Shown: positions 51,082 through 60,543, numbered from the stretch's first letter. The stretch: DNA of 64,000 bases from an uncultured Spirochaetales bacterium (GCA_949289575.1 CASEOG010000005.1:1-64000), one strand, 5' to 3'. A program made the numbers and translations. The notes: generated from the sequence alone by a model not told the origin.

Positions 51082-51345
51082 ATGAAAATTATCGAACTGC
51101 GTGATATTAAAAGGGAAAACGAACACATTCACTACAGAAAACGGTATTCGGCCGTTCTTGTTTATACAATCGACGGCGTAGCGGAACATTTGGCCAATAT
51201 CATTTTTGTCTTTGAATACAATGCGTTGGGAAGCAGAAAACTGATTATTCAGTTTGAGGACCCTATCAACTACCCGCTTCTGCCGGCCAAAAAGAAGCTC
51301 GAAGAATATATTCGAACACGATTCGAACAGGGAGATCCGGAATGA
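51082..51345 (+). CDS. small conserved-looking hypothetical protein
   Basis: An 87 aa protein rich in Glu, Arg, Tyr and Lys (MKIIELRDIKRENEHIHYRK; VFEYNALGSRKLIIQFED; LPAKKKLEEYIRTRFEQ). No family recognised. The start at 51082 is 4 bp after the previous stop. A start at 51055 would overlap the previous gene by 23 bp and lacks an RBS. The stop overlaps tsaE by 4 bp (ATGA). Its place between the fliD-linked unknown and tsaE could be historical and not functional. Confidence 0.65.
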   Translation: MKIIELRDIKRENEHIHYRKRYSAVLVYTIDGVAEHLANIIFVFEYNALGSRKLIIQFEDPINYPLLPAKKKLEEYIRTRFEQGDPE

Positions 51346-51779
51346 AATGGATAACCCGCAATACCGAGGAAACCATACTTCTCGGCAGAAAATTCGGAGA
51401 AAAGCTGGCGCCGAACGATGTTATCACATTGCACGGAACTCTGGGAGCCGGAAAAACGACCTTCGTCAAAGGTATTGCCGAAGCTCTCGGCATTTCGGAA
51501 CCGGTTACCAGCCCTACCTTCACAATTCTTTCCCAATACGACGGGAAAATGGTGCTGACGCACATGGATTTATACCGCCTGGGATGTGAAGAGGAGTTCG
51601 AACTGCTCGGCGGTGAGGATTTTTTTTATGCCGGCGGAGTCACTCTGATCGAATGGAGCGAAAAAGCCGAGTCGTTTCTGCCGCCGCATACCGCCGCCGT
51701 CTTCCTTTCCGTCGATCCGGAAACACAAAACCGCATTATTTCAACGGAGGACAAACGTTTTGAATCTGTTAGCCTTTGA
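51342..51779 (+). CDS. tsaE: tRNA threonylcarbamoyladenosine biosynthesis ATPase TsaE
   Basis: A 145 aa protein with the YjeE/TsaE P-loop HGTLGAGKTTF (31-41), the VTSPTFTILSQY switch and the HMDLYRLG motif. It supports formation of t6A37 on tRNAs reading ANN codons together with TsaB and TsaD. It overlaps the preceding gene by 4 bp and tsaB by 20 bp. The RBS is GGGAGATC. Confidence 0.95.
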   Translation: MKWITRNTEETILLGRKFGEKLAPNDVITLHGTLGAGKTTFVKGIAEALGISEPVTSPTFTILSQYDGKMVLTHMDLYRLGCEEEFELLGGEDFFYAGGVTLIEWSEKAESFLPPHTAAVFLSVDPETQNRIISTEDKRFESVSL

Positions 51780-52422
51780 TTTGCTGCCTCAATCCATCGA
51801 ACTCTTCCTGAACAAAAACGGTACGGAAATCTTTAAAAATGTCCGAACGGAAGAGAAACCGTCCGAACTCCTCCTTGAAATGATAGATCATTTTTTAAAG
51901 GAAACGGAAACACCGCTCAAAGAAATCGATCTGATAGCCTGCAATAAAGGCCCCGGATCTTTTACCGCCCTGCGGATTGCCATGTCCACGGGAAAAGGTC
52001 TTGCGGAAGGCGCCGGGATTCCGATGGTTTCGGTCTGCGGATTCGACAGCTGCAAGGCCTTTTCCGAGAAAACAACCGATATTCTTCTTCCTGTCATCGA
52101 CGGTCGGAAAAACCGCTTTTATGCCGCGTTTTACGGCAGCGGAGAGCAAATCGGTGATTATATGGATTTGCCGGCAGCCGAAATCGTTAAAGCCGCACCT
52201 TCCGGGACGATTGCTGTTTGCGGAAACGATGCGGAGGCATTCCGAACCGCACTGGGAGGAATGCTTCCCGCTTCATGGAAAATTGCCGAACCGTTTACAA
52301 AACCAGCAATTGCCGAGTGGAGTCGGATTGCTCTTAAAAAATATGCCGACGGTCAAACCGACTCGCCGGCAGCAGGTCCTTTTTATATCAGAAAAAGTCA
52401 GGCCGAAGAGGGCAACGGCTGA
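51760..52422 (+). CDS. tsaB: tRNA threonylcarbamoyladenosine biosynthesis protein TsaB
   Basis: A 220 aa protein of the ASKHA fold. The family motif KGPGSFTALRIAMSTGKGL is present, with Ala-Leu in place of the usual Gly-Val/Leu. It is the non-catalytic partner of TsaD in t6A synthesis. The start codon is TTG, with GGAGG 8 nt upstream, inside the last codons of tsaE. The stop directly abuts the convergent nagB stop with no spacer. Confidence 0.92.
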   Translation: MNLLAFDLLPQSIELFLNKNGTEIFKNVRTEEKPSELLLEMIDHFLKETETPLKEIDLIACNKGPGSFTALRIAMSTGKGLAEGAGIPMVSVCGFDSCKAFSEKTTDILLPVIDGRKNRFYAAFYGSGEQIGDYMDLPAAEIVKAAPSGTIAVCGNDAEAFRTALGGMLPASWKIAEPFTKPAIAEWSRIALKKYADGQTDSPAAGPFYIRKSQAEEGNG

Positions 52423-53214
52423 TTACAGATTATCTTTTTCGATATCTTTAAAGTAGTTATAAGTTCCGACTTTCAGTTCGTATGTGGCTTCTTCATCGCA
52501 TACGATAATCGCTTTCGGATGCAGCTGAAGAACGGAAACCGTCCACATGTGGTTAACACCCTGCTCGACCACATTCTGGAGTGCACGTGCTTTGTTATGC
52601 CCGTTGATAATAATCAGAACCTCATCGGAATCGGTGACTGTTCCGACACCGACCGTTAAGGCTGTTTTCGGAACCTTATTGACATCGTTGTCAAAAAAGC
52701 GGGAATTGGCGACAATCGTATCGTATGTCAGGGTTTTGACACGGGTACGTGATTTAAGGCTCGATCCCGGTTCATTGAATGCAATATGTCCGTCGGGGCC
52801 GATTCCCCCCAGGAAAAGATGAATTCCGCCGTAAGAAGTGATTTTCTCTTCATAACGCTGACATTCCGCTACCAAATCAGGGGCATTACCGTTCAGAATA
52901 TTGATATTCTCTCTCGGGATATCGATATGATTAAACAGATTCTGAAACATGAATGTATGGTAACTCTGCGGATGATCTTCCGGAATACCGACATACTCAT
53001 CCATGTTAAATGTGACAACATTTTTAAAAGAAACACGACCGGCTTTGTTCAATGCAATCAGCTCTTTATAAGTCCCGATAGGCGACGATCCTGTCGGTAA
53101 TCCGAGAACAAAAGGTTTTTCGGGTGTCGGAGCAAAATCATTGATTTTCTTCGCCACGTAATTTGCAATCCATTTCGACAGCCGATCGTAATTCGGCTCA
53201 ATAATCAAACGCAT
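52423..53214 (-). CDS. nagB: glucosamine-6-phosphate deaminase
   Basis: A 263 aa enzyme converting glucosamine-6-phosphate to fructose-6-phosphate and ammonia. The motifs [27 protein letters not shown] (catalytic Asp), [16 protein letters not shown] (catalytic Asp and His) and the C-terminal [13 protein letters not shown] are those of NagB. The ATG at 53214 has AAGGAG upstream. The extra 10 codons of the longer frame are rich in Arg and lack an RBS. It is the third gene of hppA-unknown-nagB and links N-acetylhexosamine use with glycolysis. Confidence 0.95.
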   Translation of the reverse strand: MRLIIEPNYDRLSKWIANYVAKKINDFAPTPEKPFVLGLPTGSSPIGTYKELIALNKAGRVSFKNVVTFNMDEYVGIPEDHPQSYHTFMFQNLFNHIDIPRENINILNGNAPDLVAECQRYEEKITSYGGIHLFLGGIGPDGHIAFNEPGSSLKSRTRVKTLTYDTIVANSRFFDNDVNKVPKTALTVGVGTVTDSDEVLIIINGHNKARALQNVVEQGVNHMWTVSVLQLHPKAIIVCDEEATYELKVGTYNYFKDIEKDNL

Positions 53215-53225
53215 CTTTTTTCTCC

Positions 53226-54017
53226 TTATAACATTCCGCGCCAAAAACGGAAATGATTTTCTTCGAGATCCTTCATCTTCGGCATCGCAAAGAATTTAAA
53301 CTCCTTTTCCGAAGCAAACATAAATCCGTGGCGAATTAAAGAATAGGAAATCCTGTTTAAATTATTATCAAGTCCGAGCCCTTTTGTCAATTTGTTCGGG
53401 CGTAATTTAAGCTCCAAAATCGCGGAGTGAAGTTTGGAAGGATGTATCCCCGGAATCGGCGAAGGAATCAGCGAGTTTTTATCCCATTCGGACAAAAAAG
53501 ATTCTTCGTCGAATTCGAGTTGTGTATATAAAACAGTCGGTGCGCTTTTGGCATTCTCTTTTTTTGTAATTTTCGATCCGAAATCGAGAAAATTCTGCCG
53601 TGTAAGAATCAGCATTCGAAGCGGGTTTATTAATGCAAACAGACGCAGGATTTCGGGCGAACGGAGCGCAAGATCGGGATTGGCCGCATCGAGCTTCAAT
53701 ACGGAACCGTCCGGATTTGTCAGATAAAGATTAAGAATCCGATCCAGCTCCAGATGCTCGAGAACCCGGTAACAGGAAATGAATTTGGTTGCTTTCGGCC
53801 GTCCGTCACTGTGCGGATGCATCGATGAATAGGCATTATCGATATCGAAAAAGTCGGAACGAAATCCGGCATCGATTTCCGCAAAAAGAACTTTTCCGTC
53901 ATAAAAACGGGTCGAACCCGAAATGTAATGCATGGCAAACTGTTCGGGCTTTAGCTGTGAAGCAATTAAGGCTTCCTGCGGATGCAATACCGCATACAAA
54001 CGATTTGTGTATTCCAT
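53226..54017 (-). CDS. unknown conserved-looking protein
   Basis: A 263 aa soluble protein of no recognised family. It begins [21 protein letters not shown] and contains [19 protein letters not shown] and [13 protein letters not shown]-like passages. No signal peptide, membrane segment or standard motif is seen. The gene lies 6 bp after hppA and 11 bp before nagB, so it is transcribed between an energy-coupling pump and an amino-sugar enzyme. A metabolic or regulatory role cannot be decided. Confidence 0.75.
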   Translation of the reverse strand: MEYTNRLYAVLHPQEALIASQLKPEQFAMHYISGSTRFYDGKVLFAEIDAGFRSDFFDIDNAYSSMHPHSDGRPKATKFISCYRVLEHLELDRILNLYLTNPDGSVLKLDAANPDLALRSPEILRLFALINPLRMLILTRQNFLDFGSKITKKENAKSAPTVLYTQLEFDEESFLSEWDKNSLIPSPIPGIHPSKLHSAILELKLRPNKLTKGLGLDNNLNRISYSLIRHGFMFASEKEFKFFAMPKMKDLEENHFRFWRGML

Positions 54018-54023
54018 AACTGA

Positions 54024-56123
54024 TTACCCCCAATATACTTTCAGTAACGGTGCAATGACCAAAGAAACAATGGCCATGAGTTTGATCAGAATATTCAAAG
54101 ACGGACCGGCCGTATCCTTAAACGGATCACCGACCGTATCGCCGACAACGGAAGCTTTATGGGCATCACTTCCTTTGCCGCCGCCGGAACCGAATTCGAT
54201 CATCTTTTTGGCATTATCCCAGGCACCGCCGGAATTCGACATAAAAATGGCCAAAACAATCCCGCTGACCGTAACACCGACAAGAAGTCCCATCAGCATA
54301 TCGATACCGCCCAAAAATCCGACGGCAATCGGTGTAACGGTTGCCAAAAGACCGGGAAGAATCATTTCCCGTAATGCCGCGCTGGTCGAAATCGAAATAC
54401 ATTTATCGTAATCGGGTTTTTCCGTTTCGGCCAAAATCCCCGGATGTTCGCGAAACTGGCGGCGGACTTCTTCGATCATTTTAAACGCCGCTTTTCCGAT
54501 AGCACCCATCGCCAAAGCGGAAAAAAGATACGGAATCATTGCACCCGCGATCAAACCGATCAGAACAGGAACCCGCGTCAGACTGAGAAAAACATCATCG
54601 GCGCCGGCCTGCTGCTTAAACGAAGAAAACAGAATGATGGCAGTTAATGCGGCCGAACCGATGGCAAATCCTTTGCCGATTGCCGCAGTCGTGTTTCCGA
54701 CTGCATCAAGTCCGTCCGTAATCTCCCGAACCCGTTTCGGATATTCGGCCATCACCGCCAACCCGCCGGCATTATCGGCAATCGGTCCGTAAGCGTCGAC
54801 AGCCAGTTCAATTCCCAATGTAATCAGCATACCGACGGCCGCAAGGGAAACACAGTAAAGCCCTCCGAGAGTGTACGATACCAGAATAGAAGCGCATATC
54901 AGCAGAATCGGAACCAGAGTCGAAAGCATCCCGACCCCCAATCCCGTAATGATATTGGTGGCCGACCCTGTTTCACTGGCTTTAACGATACTGCATACGG
55001 GACGGCGGTTTGTTCCCGTGTAATATTCGGTTGTTAACCCGATGGCAATTCCGCAGACCAAACCGATAACTGTCGACAAAAAGAGATACAACCAGGAAAC
55101 CCCGTTTCCGTAAGTCCGATCACCGATAAAGAAATAAATCAAAGGGGCAGAAAGAATCAACGCAAGCAATCCGGCAGAAAATGTGCCGATATTCAATGCT
55201 GTCTGAGGATTTTTCCCCTCTTTGGTCCGGACCAGAAAGACACCGGCTACGGAACAGAATAAGCCCAAAGAGGCCAAAAGCAGCGGAAGAGAAACCAGAC
55301 GAAACGGCAAATCCGGCGATGCACCGGAAACAGCCAGTCCGAGAATCATCGATCCGACCAGTGTACCCGCAAAAGATTCGAACAAGTCGGCTCCCATTCC
55401 GGCCACATCGCCGACATTGTCGCCGACATTATCGGCAATGACGGCAGGGTTGGAAGGATGATCTTCGGGAATTCCCGCCTCGACTTTACCGACCAGGTCG
55501 GCACCGACATCGGCCGCTTTTGTAAAGATTCCGCCGCCGACTCGGGAAAAAAGTGCAATCGTGCTGGCACCGAGAGAAAATGCGGACAGAAGAGGAAAAA
55601 CCGTTTCCCTGAAATAAGCCGAATCGACAGAGACTTCGACACCGCTAATCTTTGTATAAAGAGAGACCGAGAGAACCAGTATCAGCGCAAGTCCGCCCAG
55701 TGTCAGTCCGACAACACCGATTCCCATTACGCTTCCTCCGGAAAAAGCAACCAGCAACGCCCGCTGCTGCCCTCCTTTCAAAGCGGCTTCCGTTGTTCGC
55801 CCGTTGGCGACCGTCGCCACTTTCATACCGATGAATCCGGCCGCAGCGGATGCAAACGCCCCGAGCCCGAAAGCAAGGCCCTGAAAACGAAGAATTCCGC
55901 TATTTAAAAGCGTCATTGCCAATCCGATAATCAGCACAAACGGAAGCAGAACGCGGTATTCCCTGAACAGAAAAGTCATGGCTCCGCCGGCAATCGCCCT
56001 CGAAATTTCTTTCAGCCGTCGGTTTTCAACCGGCTGTCTGAAAATCCATAAAGTTTTCCACAGACAAAACAGACACGCACAAAGAGCAGCGGCGCCTGCG
56101 GCCGCTATCACAAATAGATCCAT
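54024..56123 (-). CDS. hppA: membrane-bound ion-translocating pyrophosphatase, probably K+-dependent
   Basis: A 699 aa protein with about 16 membrane segments. The PPi-site motifs [11 protein letters not shown] and [22 protein letters not shown] are intact, with the later [14 protein letters not shown] and [10 protein letters not shown]. Ala-Ala-Ile-Gly follows Thr-Thr, the form of the K+-dependent subfamily, where the K+-independent form has Lys. H+ and Na+ pumps cannot be separated from sequence alone. It hydrolyses PPi to energise the membrane. It is the first gene of its operon, with AAGGAAGG RBS. Confidence 0.93.
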   Translation of the reverse strand: MDLFVIAAAGAAALCACLFCLWKTLWIFRQPVENRRLKEISRAIAGGAMTFLFREYRVLLPFVLIIGLAMTLLNSGILRFQGLAFGLGAFASAAAGFIGMKVATVANGRTTEAALKGGQQRALLVAFSGGSVMGIGVVGLTLGGLALILVLSVSLYTKISGVEVSVDSAYFRETVFPLLSAFSLGASTIALFSRVGGGIFTKAADVGADLVGKVEAGIPEDHPSNPAVIADNVGDNVGDVAGMGADLFESFAGTLVGSMILGLAVSGASPDLPFRLVSLPLLLASLGLFCSVAGVFLVRTKEGKNPQTALNIGTFSAGLLALILSAPLIYFFIGDRTYGNGVSWLYLFLSTVIGLVCGIAIGLTTEYYTGTNRRPVCSIVKASETGSATNIITGLGVGMLSTLVPILLICASILVSYTLGGLYCVSLAAVGMLITLGIELAVDAYGPIADNAGGLAVMAEYPKRVREITDGLDAVGNTTAAIGKGFAIGSAALTAIILFSSFKQQAGADDVFLSLTRVPVLIGLIAGAMIPYLFSALAMGAIGKAAFKMIEEVRRQFREHPGILAETEKPDYDKCISISTSAALREMILPGLLATVTPIAVGFLGGIDMLMGLLVGVTVSGIVLAIFMSNSGGAWDNAKKMIEFGSGGGKGSDAHKASVVGDTVGDPFKDTAGPSLNILIKLMAIVSLVIAPLLKVYWG

Positions 56124-56153
56124 AACGCCCTTCCTTGTTTCATTGAATGTTAT

Positions 56154-56183
56154 ATTTTAGCACGGGAGAATAAAATTTAACAA
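56154..56183 (-). promoter_or_regulatory. promoter of hppA operon
   Basis: On the minus strand TTGTTA (56178-56183) and TAAAAT (56154-56159) are 18 bp apart (4 and 5 of 6). It is divergent from the hemerythrin promoter. Confidence 0.55.
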
Positions 56184-56196
56184 TAAAAAAAATCTC

Positions 56197-56225
56197 TTGA
56201 CGATAATTTTTTATTTTAATATTAT
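56197..56225 (+). promoter_or_regulatory. promoter of the bacteriohemerythrin gene
   Basis: TTGACG (56197-56202) and TATTAT (56220-56225) are 17 bp apart, each 5 of 6. The sequence GACGATAA at 56199-56206 is identical to the sigma-28 -10 of flaB1, but no TAAA lies at the correct distance. Confidence 0.65.
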
Positions 56226-56251
56226 GAATATCATAGTGTGTGAGGTAAAAT

Positions 56252-56659
56252 ATGATTGAATGGTCTCCCCGGTTTTCCGTATCCGACACGGTCATAGACA
56301 CTCAGCATCAGCAGCTTTTCTCGATCATGAACGAAATTATCGACGGCATGAAATCGGGCAAATGCGACGACAAAAATTTTATTTCTTCCGTTCTCAACAA
56401 ACTTCTGGATTATACCGAATACCACTTCCGCGAAGAGGAGATGCGGTTTAACTCAACCGCCTATCCGCAAAAGGCGGAGCATATCCGTGCCCACAAGGAG
56501 TTTACCGAACAGGTCAGACAAAAAATAGCCAATAAAGACAAAGGGATACCGTGTCTGAACGCCACCGAAATTGCCAATATTGCCTACAACTGGCTGTGCA
56601 AGCATATTCTTAATTTCGATAAAACATATATTGATTACATAAGTCGAAATAGAAAATAA
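56252..56659 (+). CDS. bacteriohemerythrin
   Basis: A 135 aa protein with all ligands of the di-iron centre in standard order: His19 (DTQHQQLF), His58 and Glu62 (EYHFREEEMRF), His77 and His81 (HIRAHKEF), His118 and Asp123 (CKHILNFDK). It is soluble and single-domain. It binds O2 reversibly and may deliver or scavenge O2; some relatives are fused to chemotaxis receptors. The gene is convergent with csrA and has its own promoter. A regulatory overlap with the flagellar regulon is possible but not proven. Confidence 0.92.
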   Translation: MIEWSPRFSVSDTVIDTQHQQLFSIMNEIIDGMKSGKCDDKNFISSVLNKLLDYTEYHFREEEMRFNSTAYPQKAEHIRAHKEFTEQVRQKIANKDKGIPCLNATEIANIAYNWLCKHILNFDKTYIDYISRNRK

Positions 56660-56682
56660 ACGCCGGTTTTCCGCCGGATTTC

Positions 56683-56892
56683 TTACAAAATCGGAGGCAA
56701 AATCTTCTTTTCGATAACAGAGTCGAGATTGGCCCGTTTTACCGCATCATAGACTTCGCTTCTGAAAATCTGAACGGAACGGGGTGCGTCGATTCCGATT
56801 TTCACCGTTTCTCCGCAGACATCGACAACCGTTATTCTGATATGATCGTCAATTATAATCGATTCGTTCTTGCGGCGCGACAGTATCAGCAT
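56683..56892 (-). CDS. csrA: carbon storage regulator CsrA
   Basis: A 69 aa RNA-binding protein (MLILSRRKNESIIIDDHIRI; the GIDAPRSVQIFRSEVYDA strand that binds GGA loops). It represses translation by covering ribosome binding sites. The start overlaps the end of fliW by 7 bp, the standard gene pair for the FliW-CsrA antagonism that controls flagellin. A strong predicted target, the flaB1 leader, lies at 46030-46088 in the same window. The C-terminal tail (VIEKKILPPIL) is usual for the FliW-regulated type. Confidence 0.97.
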   Translation of the reverse strand: MLILSRRKNESIIIDDHIRITVVDVCGETVKIGIDAPRSVQIFRSEVYDAVKRANLDSVIEKKILPPIL

Positions 56893-57347
56893 GTCGACTC
56901 TCCTTTGTTTTTCAATGCCGCCAACTCGGCAATCACATCATGTCGGGTTTTATATTCCGGATTTCCGGATATACACTGACACCCCTTTCCCGTCTGCTTG
57001 TTAAAAACAAGCGGTCCCTGCAGGTTCGCCGTAATCATCGGGGTTTCGTTAAAGTTAACGATCACAAAGACCAGAAGTTCCGTATCTTTTCCCGGCTCCA
57101 TGTCGAGGGGAAGCAAATCGGCTTCGTCGACATCGAGACGGTAATCGGGACGAAAAACCTCGGGACTCATAACGGCAAAGGACAAATAGGGCTCGGTTAA
57201 AGCCTGAAGGTAAAAATAAGGAGGATGTCCCGAATCGATCAATGCAAATCGCGTCAGTTCCGGTAATCCGAGCAGTCCGCAGGGAAAATCAAAAACCTGA
57301 CGCTCATCTATCTCGACTTCACCCAATACTGTTGTCTTAATTTTCAT
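56886..57347 (-). CDS. fliW: flagellar assembly factor FliW
   Basis: A 153 aa protein with FliW patterns (FDFPCGLLGLPELTRFALID; PFYFLQ-like PPYFYLQALTEP). In Bacillus FliW sequesters CsrA until it is displaced by newly made flagellin. The ATG has TGAGG upstream, 3 bp after flgL. The C-terminal extension includes KGCQCISGNPEYKTRHDVI. It overlaps csrA by 7 bp. Confidence 0.95.
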   Translation of the reverse strand: MKIKTTVLGEVEIDERQVFDFPCGLLGLPELTRFALIDSGHPPYFYLQALTEPYLSFAVMSPEVFRPDYRLDVDEADLLPLDMEPGKDTELLVFVIVNFNETPMITANLQGPLVFNKQTGKGCQCISGNPEYKTRHDVIAELAALKNKGESTC

Positions 57348-57350
57348 TTT

Positions 57351-58604
57351 TTACCTCAAAAAATCCATTAATGTCGGCTGCAAAACTTTTGCCGTTGTCT
57401 GAAGTGTCGCCTTATGCATGTTCTGAAGATCCTGCATCTCGACAATCGACTGTGCCAAATCATCGGGTGTTTTTCCCAACTGTTTGTTATTCATATCGGC
57501 ATACTGCGGAATGTCAAGCGTCAGCCGCGACATCACCGTATCCAGACGCTGTTCGAGATTTCCGATATGGGCAATTTTCGTCAACAGATTATCCTGAGCA
57601 ACGGAAATTCCTTTTAAACCCTTTCCGCCGGCATCGAGCGCATTATTTTTGTAGAGTTGATCGCGCAAGCGGATGACTTCGTCAAAAACCGATCCGCCGG
57701 AACGAATCACTCCTCCCGCCAAATTGTACGGTGGGAGTTGGTCCTGTTCGATAAAACCGAGATCGCTTAACACCGTACCGGTTCCCGCATCTTCGAGCCA
57801 AATCTGATGAGGCTCGGTTGCTTCCAACGTCATGGTTCCGCCCGGTTCGTCAAAGTAGGCCCTGACTCTCAGATCGGCCTGATTGATTTTATTGATAATC
57901 GTATGGATATTGTCTCCGGCCGATAAAGCAACGGTTTTTCCGTCAATCATAATGGCGGAATCTTCCAGAACACGGTACCCGAGTGCGTTAAACGGCGAAT
58001 ACAGACGATCGTAATTGGCCCAAAAAAGATGATCGCCGGCATTCCCGAACTCGGCAAATCGACCGTCCGATATTTCCGTCGTCCGTCCGCCGTTGTCACC
58101 GATATACTCCACGGAAACAACAACCGGATGCCCGCTGCCCTCAACCGAACTTTCGACTGTTTTAAAGGCATCCGGAGAACGGCGCGTCCCCGAAAAGAGA
58201 GCAATCCCGTCCTCGTTTCGCGTATTGGCCAAATCGATTAAGCCGTATAAATATTCGTTTAACTGATTTGCCATAATTTTCCGGTCGGAATCGGAATATG
58301 TTCCGTTTGCCGCCGTTACGGCCAAACGGCGCACCTCATGGAGAATCGCATTGGCCTGCTGCAGGCTGTTCTCTGCCAGACGGATGTCATCTTTCATCTG
58401 CTCCGCATTCTCGACAAATGTCTGAAGACGGTCGATTTTGGAAGAGAGCAGAACCGAATGGGAAGCGGCAGACGGGTTATCACGGGGATCCAATACCCGC
58501 GTATTGCCGGCCACTTTGTTTGCCAATTCATTGCTTCGGACTCCGTTTCTGCGCATGTAATACTGCATATCACGCGGAGTCATTTGAGAACTGACTCTGT
58601 CCAT
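57351..58604 (-). CDS. flgL: flagellar hook-filament junction protein FlgL (HAP3)
   Basis: A 417 aa protein. The N-terminus (VSSQMTPRDMQYYMRRNGVRS) and DDIRLAENSLQQANAILHEV helices belong to the flagellin-like D0/D1 core. It also has the C-terminal coiled coil (DDLAQSIVEMQDLQNMHKAT). It joins hook to filament with FlgK. AGGAG stands before the ATG, and the gene is 4 bp after flgK. Confidence 0.95.
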   Translation of the reverse strand: MDRVSSQMTPRDMQYYMRRNGVRSNELANKVAGNTRVLDPRDNPSAASHSVLLSSKIDRLQTFVENAEQMKDDIRLAENSLQQANAILHEVRRLAVTAANGTYSDSDRKIMANQLNEYLYGLIDLANTRNEDGIALFSGTRRSPDAFKTVESSVEGSGHPVVVSVEYIGDNGGRTTEISDGRFAEFGNAGDHLFWANYDRLYSPFNALGYRVLEDSAIMIDGKTVALSAGDNIHTIINKINQADLRVRAYFDEPGGTMTLEATEPHQIWLEDAGTGTVLSDLGFIEQDQLPPYNLAGGVIRSGGSVFDEVIRLRDQLYKNNALDAGGKGLKGISVAQDNLLTKIAHIGNLEQRLDTVMSRLTLDIPQYADMNNKQLGKTPDDLAQSIVEMQDLQNMHKATLQTTAKVLQPTLMDFLR

Positions 58605-58608
58605 ACAA

Positions 58609-60480
58609 TCAGACTCCTACCCGATTAATAATAATATCCAGCATTTTATCGATTTCGTTGACAAAACGTGCGGCGGCACTGTACCCGTGCTGGAACTTCA
58701 GTAATTCCGTAAACTCTTCATCGACATTGACACCGGTCACAGCCAGCTTCATATCGTTGAGCTCTTTCAGTACGAGCTGCTCGTTTTCCGATGTATCCCG
58801 GGCAACCGCTCCGCGAACACCGATATCGGCAATCCTTTCGGCGAAAAAGGCATCAAAACTTTTCAGACGTCCGACCATCACCTCGTTATTACGGATGTTT
58901 GCAATGGCCTGAGCACCCCGCCCGTCACCCAATTCTGCGGGACGACCGTTCACTCCCCAGCCGGCAGCGATTCTGGTGACATCGGCAACAATAGCGGGAT
59001 TGACCTCAATCCACCCGGCCGGATGAGCCAGAGGTGCTGTCGCATAGGTTTCCGCACGCAAAGCCGTTACCGCATCCGCCTGCGCCCAGTTATAGGCACC
59101 GGCCTCACCCGAGGCAGCCAGAACTCCCGAGTAATTGGTCAGAAATTCTCCGGAATCGGCGGCATATCGGATAACGAAATCGGGATTATTTCTGTCCGAA
59201 GAAGTCACCGCCCGTAACTGAAGCCGTCCGTCGCTGTCGAGACGGGCAACCACCTCGCTTCCCGATGTATTGATACGCCGGACAAGGGTTTCGACTGTAT
59301 CGGTCGGATAATAATCGATATTGACATTCCCCTCGGCCGCAGCAAACGTTAATGTCCCCTGCAATCCGATCTGCTCCTGCGGCTGCAAAATATTCTGACC
59401 CGTTATTCGGAAAAGCCGTGTCTGATCCATAACTCCGTCGCCGTCGGCATCGAAATTGCCGTCGACATTATTCACAAACGGATATTCCGTAAAAAAATCG
59501 ACTCCGGTTTCTCCCTGCAGATTAAAAGCTTTCCGATGATTTTCATTAACCATATCGATGAAGTTAACCGTCATCTGATCCAGCTTGGCAATTTCCCGCC
59601 TTAAATCGGTATCTCTCAAATCGAGGAAAGATTTCAGCTTACCGCTGCTCATTTGCACATCTTCCCCGTTTTCCGACCATGTTACGCGCAAGTATCCTTC
59701 ATTTACGGGATCACTCACCGTCTCCAGATGAAAGGCGATTTTGCCCTGCAGAAGATGACGGCCTCCCGTATGAACATTGAATTCATCGGGATCCTGTCCG
59801 TTTGTCGATATATTGAGGTATGTTCCCAGCTCTCTGACCAGTACATCCCGTTTATCGTATAAATCGTTCGGACGATCACCGATTCCTTCGACACGAGCGA
59901 TTTCTTTATTCAGTTCGGCCACATTATCGAGAATCTCGTTAATTCTGGATACCGTTGTCTGCACTTCCGTATTGAGCATATTGCGGACTGTTTTTAACTG
60001 ATTGTAGTTTTCATGAATATTGTCAATCAGAGCCGCACCACGCTCGCGTACCGTATCCCGGACAGCCATGCTTTCCGGATTTTTCACCAGCTGCTGCCAG
60101 GAAGTCCAGAATTTATCCATAAGAACACGCCCCGAGATTTCATCCGGTTCGTTATAAATTCTTTCCACCTGAAGCAGATAGTGGTCGCGCACCCCCCAGT
60201 AACCGCTTCGTGCCAAACGACCGACTATCCGGCTTTCCATAAGCTCGTCTTCAATGCGTTCGACCCAAACGGCATCGACTCCCTGTCCGATTTGTCCCGG
60301 AGTATTCTCGCGATTTAAGTGAGGAAAATAAAGCGGTTCGGTCGCTTCCATGCGCACCCGCTGACGGGAATAACCTTCCACGCCCGCATTACTGATATTA
60401 TGCCCGACCGTACCGACGGCCTTGCTATGCGCGACAATGGATTTTTTTCCCAACTCTATCCCTGCAAATGACGACTGCAT
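58609..60480 (-). CDS. flgK: flagellar hook-associated protein FlgK (HAP1)
   Basis: A 623 aa protein. The N-terminal block has the rod/hook-type NISNAGVEGYSRQRV motif. The C-terminal block (SENEQLVLKELNDMKLAVTG; FLTELLKFQ-like FTELLKFQHGYSAAARFVNE) ends in the conserved IDKMLDIIINR. It forms the first layer between hook and filament. AAGGAG stands before the ATG, and a sigma-28-like promoter lies 35 bp upstream, between flgN and flgK. Confidence 0.96.
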   Translation of the reverse strand: MQSSFAGIELGKKSIVAHSKAVGTVGHNISNAGVEGYSRQRVRMEATEPLYFPHLNRENTPGQIGQGVDAVWVERIEDELMESRIVGRLARSGYWGVRDHYLLQVERIYNEPDEISGRVLMDKFWTSWQQLVKNPESMAVRDTVRERGAALIDNIHENYNQLKTVRNMLNTEVQTTVSRINEILDNVAELNKEIARVEGIGDRPNDLYDKRDVLVRELGTYLNISTNGQDPDEFNVHTGGRHLLQGKIAFHLETVSDPVNEGYLRVTWSENGEDVQMSSGKLKSFLDLRDTDLRREIAKLDQMTVNFIDMVNENHRKAFNLQGETGVDFFTEYPFVNNVDGNFDADGDGVMDQTRLFRITGQNILQPQEQIGLQGTLTFAAAEGNVNIDYYPTDTVETLVRRINTSGSEVVARLDSDGRLQLRAVTSSDRNNPDFVIRYAADSGEFLTNYSGVLAASGEAGAYNWAQADAVTALRAETYATAPLAHPAGWIEVNPAIVADVTRIAAGWGVNGRPAELGDGRGAQAIANIRNNEVMVGRLKSFDAFFAERIADIGVRGAVARDTSENEQLVLKELNDMKLAVTGVNVDEEFTELLKFQHGYSAAARFVNEIDKMLDIIINRVGV

Positions 60481-60515
60481 AAATTCACTCCTTGAAGCAG
60501 TAGTTTCCTTTATAT

Positions 60516-60543
60516 TTATCGGTCAAAAAAGAGCCCGGGATTA
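60516..60543 (-). promoter_or_regulatory. sigma-28-like promoter of flgK-flgL-fliW-csrA
   Basis: On the minus strand TAAT (60540-60543), 16 bp, then ACCGATAA (60516-60523). The consensus is TAAA-N15-GCCGATAA, so one mismatch lies in each element and there is one extra spacer base. It is located in the 77-bp gap between flgN and flgK. Confidence 0.6.

Noticed and set aside
56660-56682. Terminator between hemerythrin and csrA
   Set aside because: Only a four-base CCGG pairing can form and the T-run is short; not enough to call.
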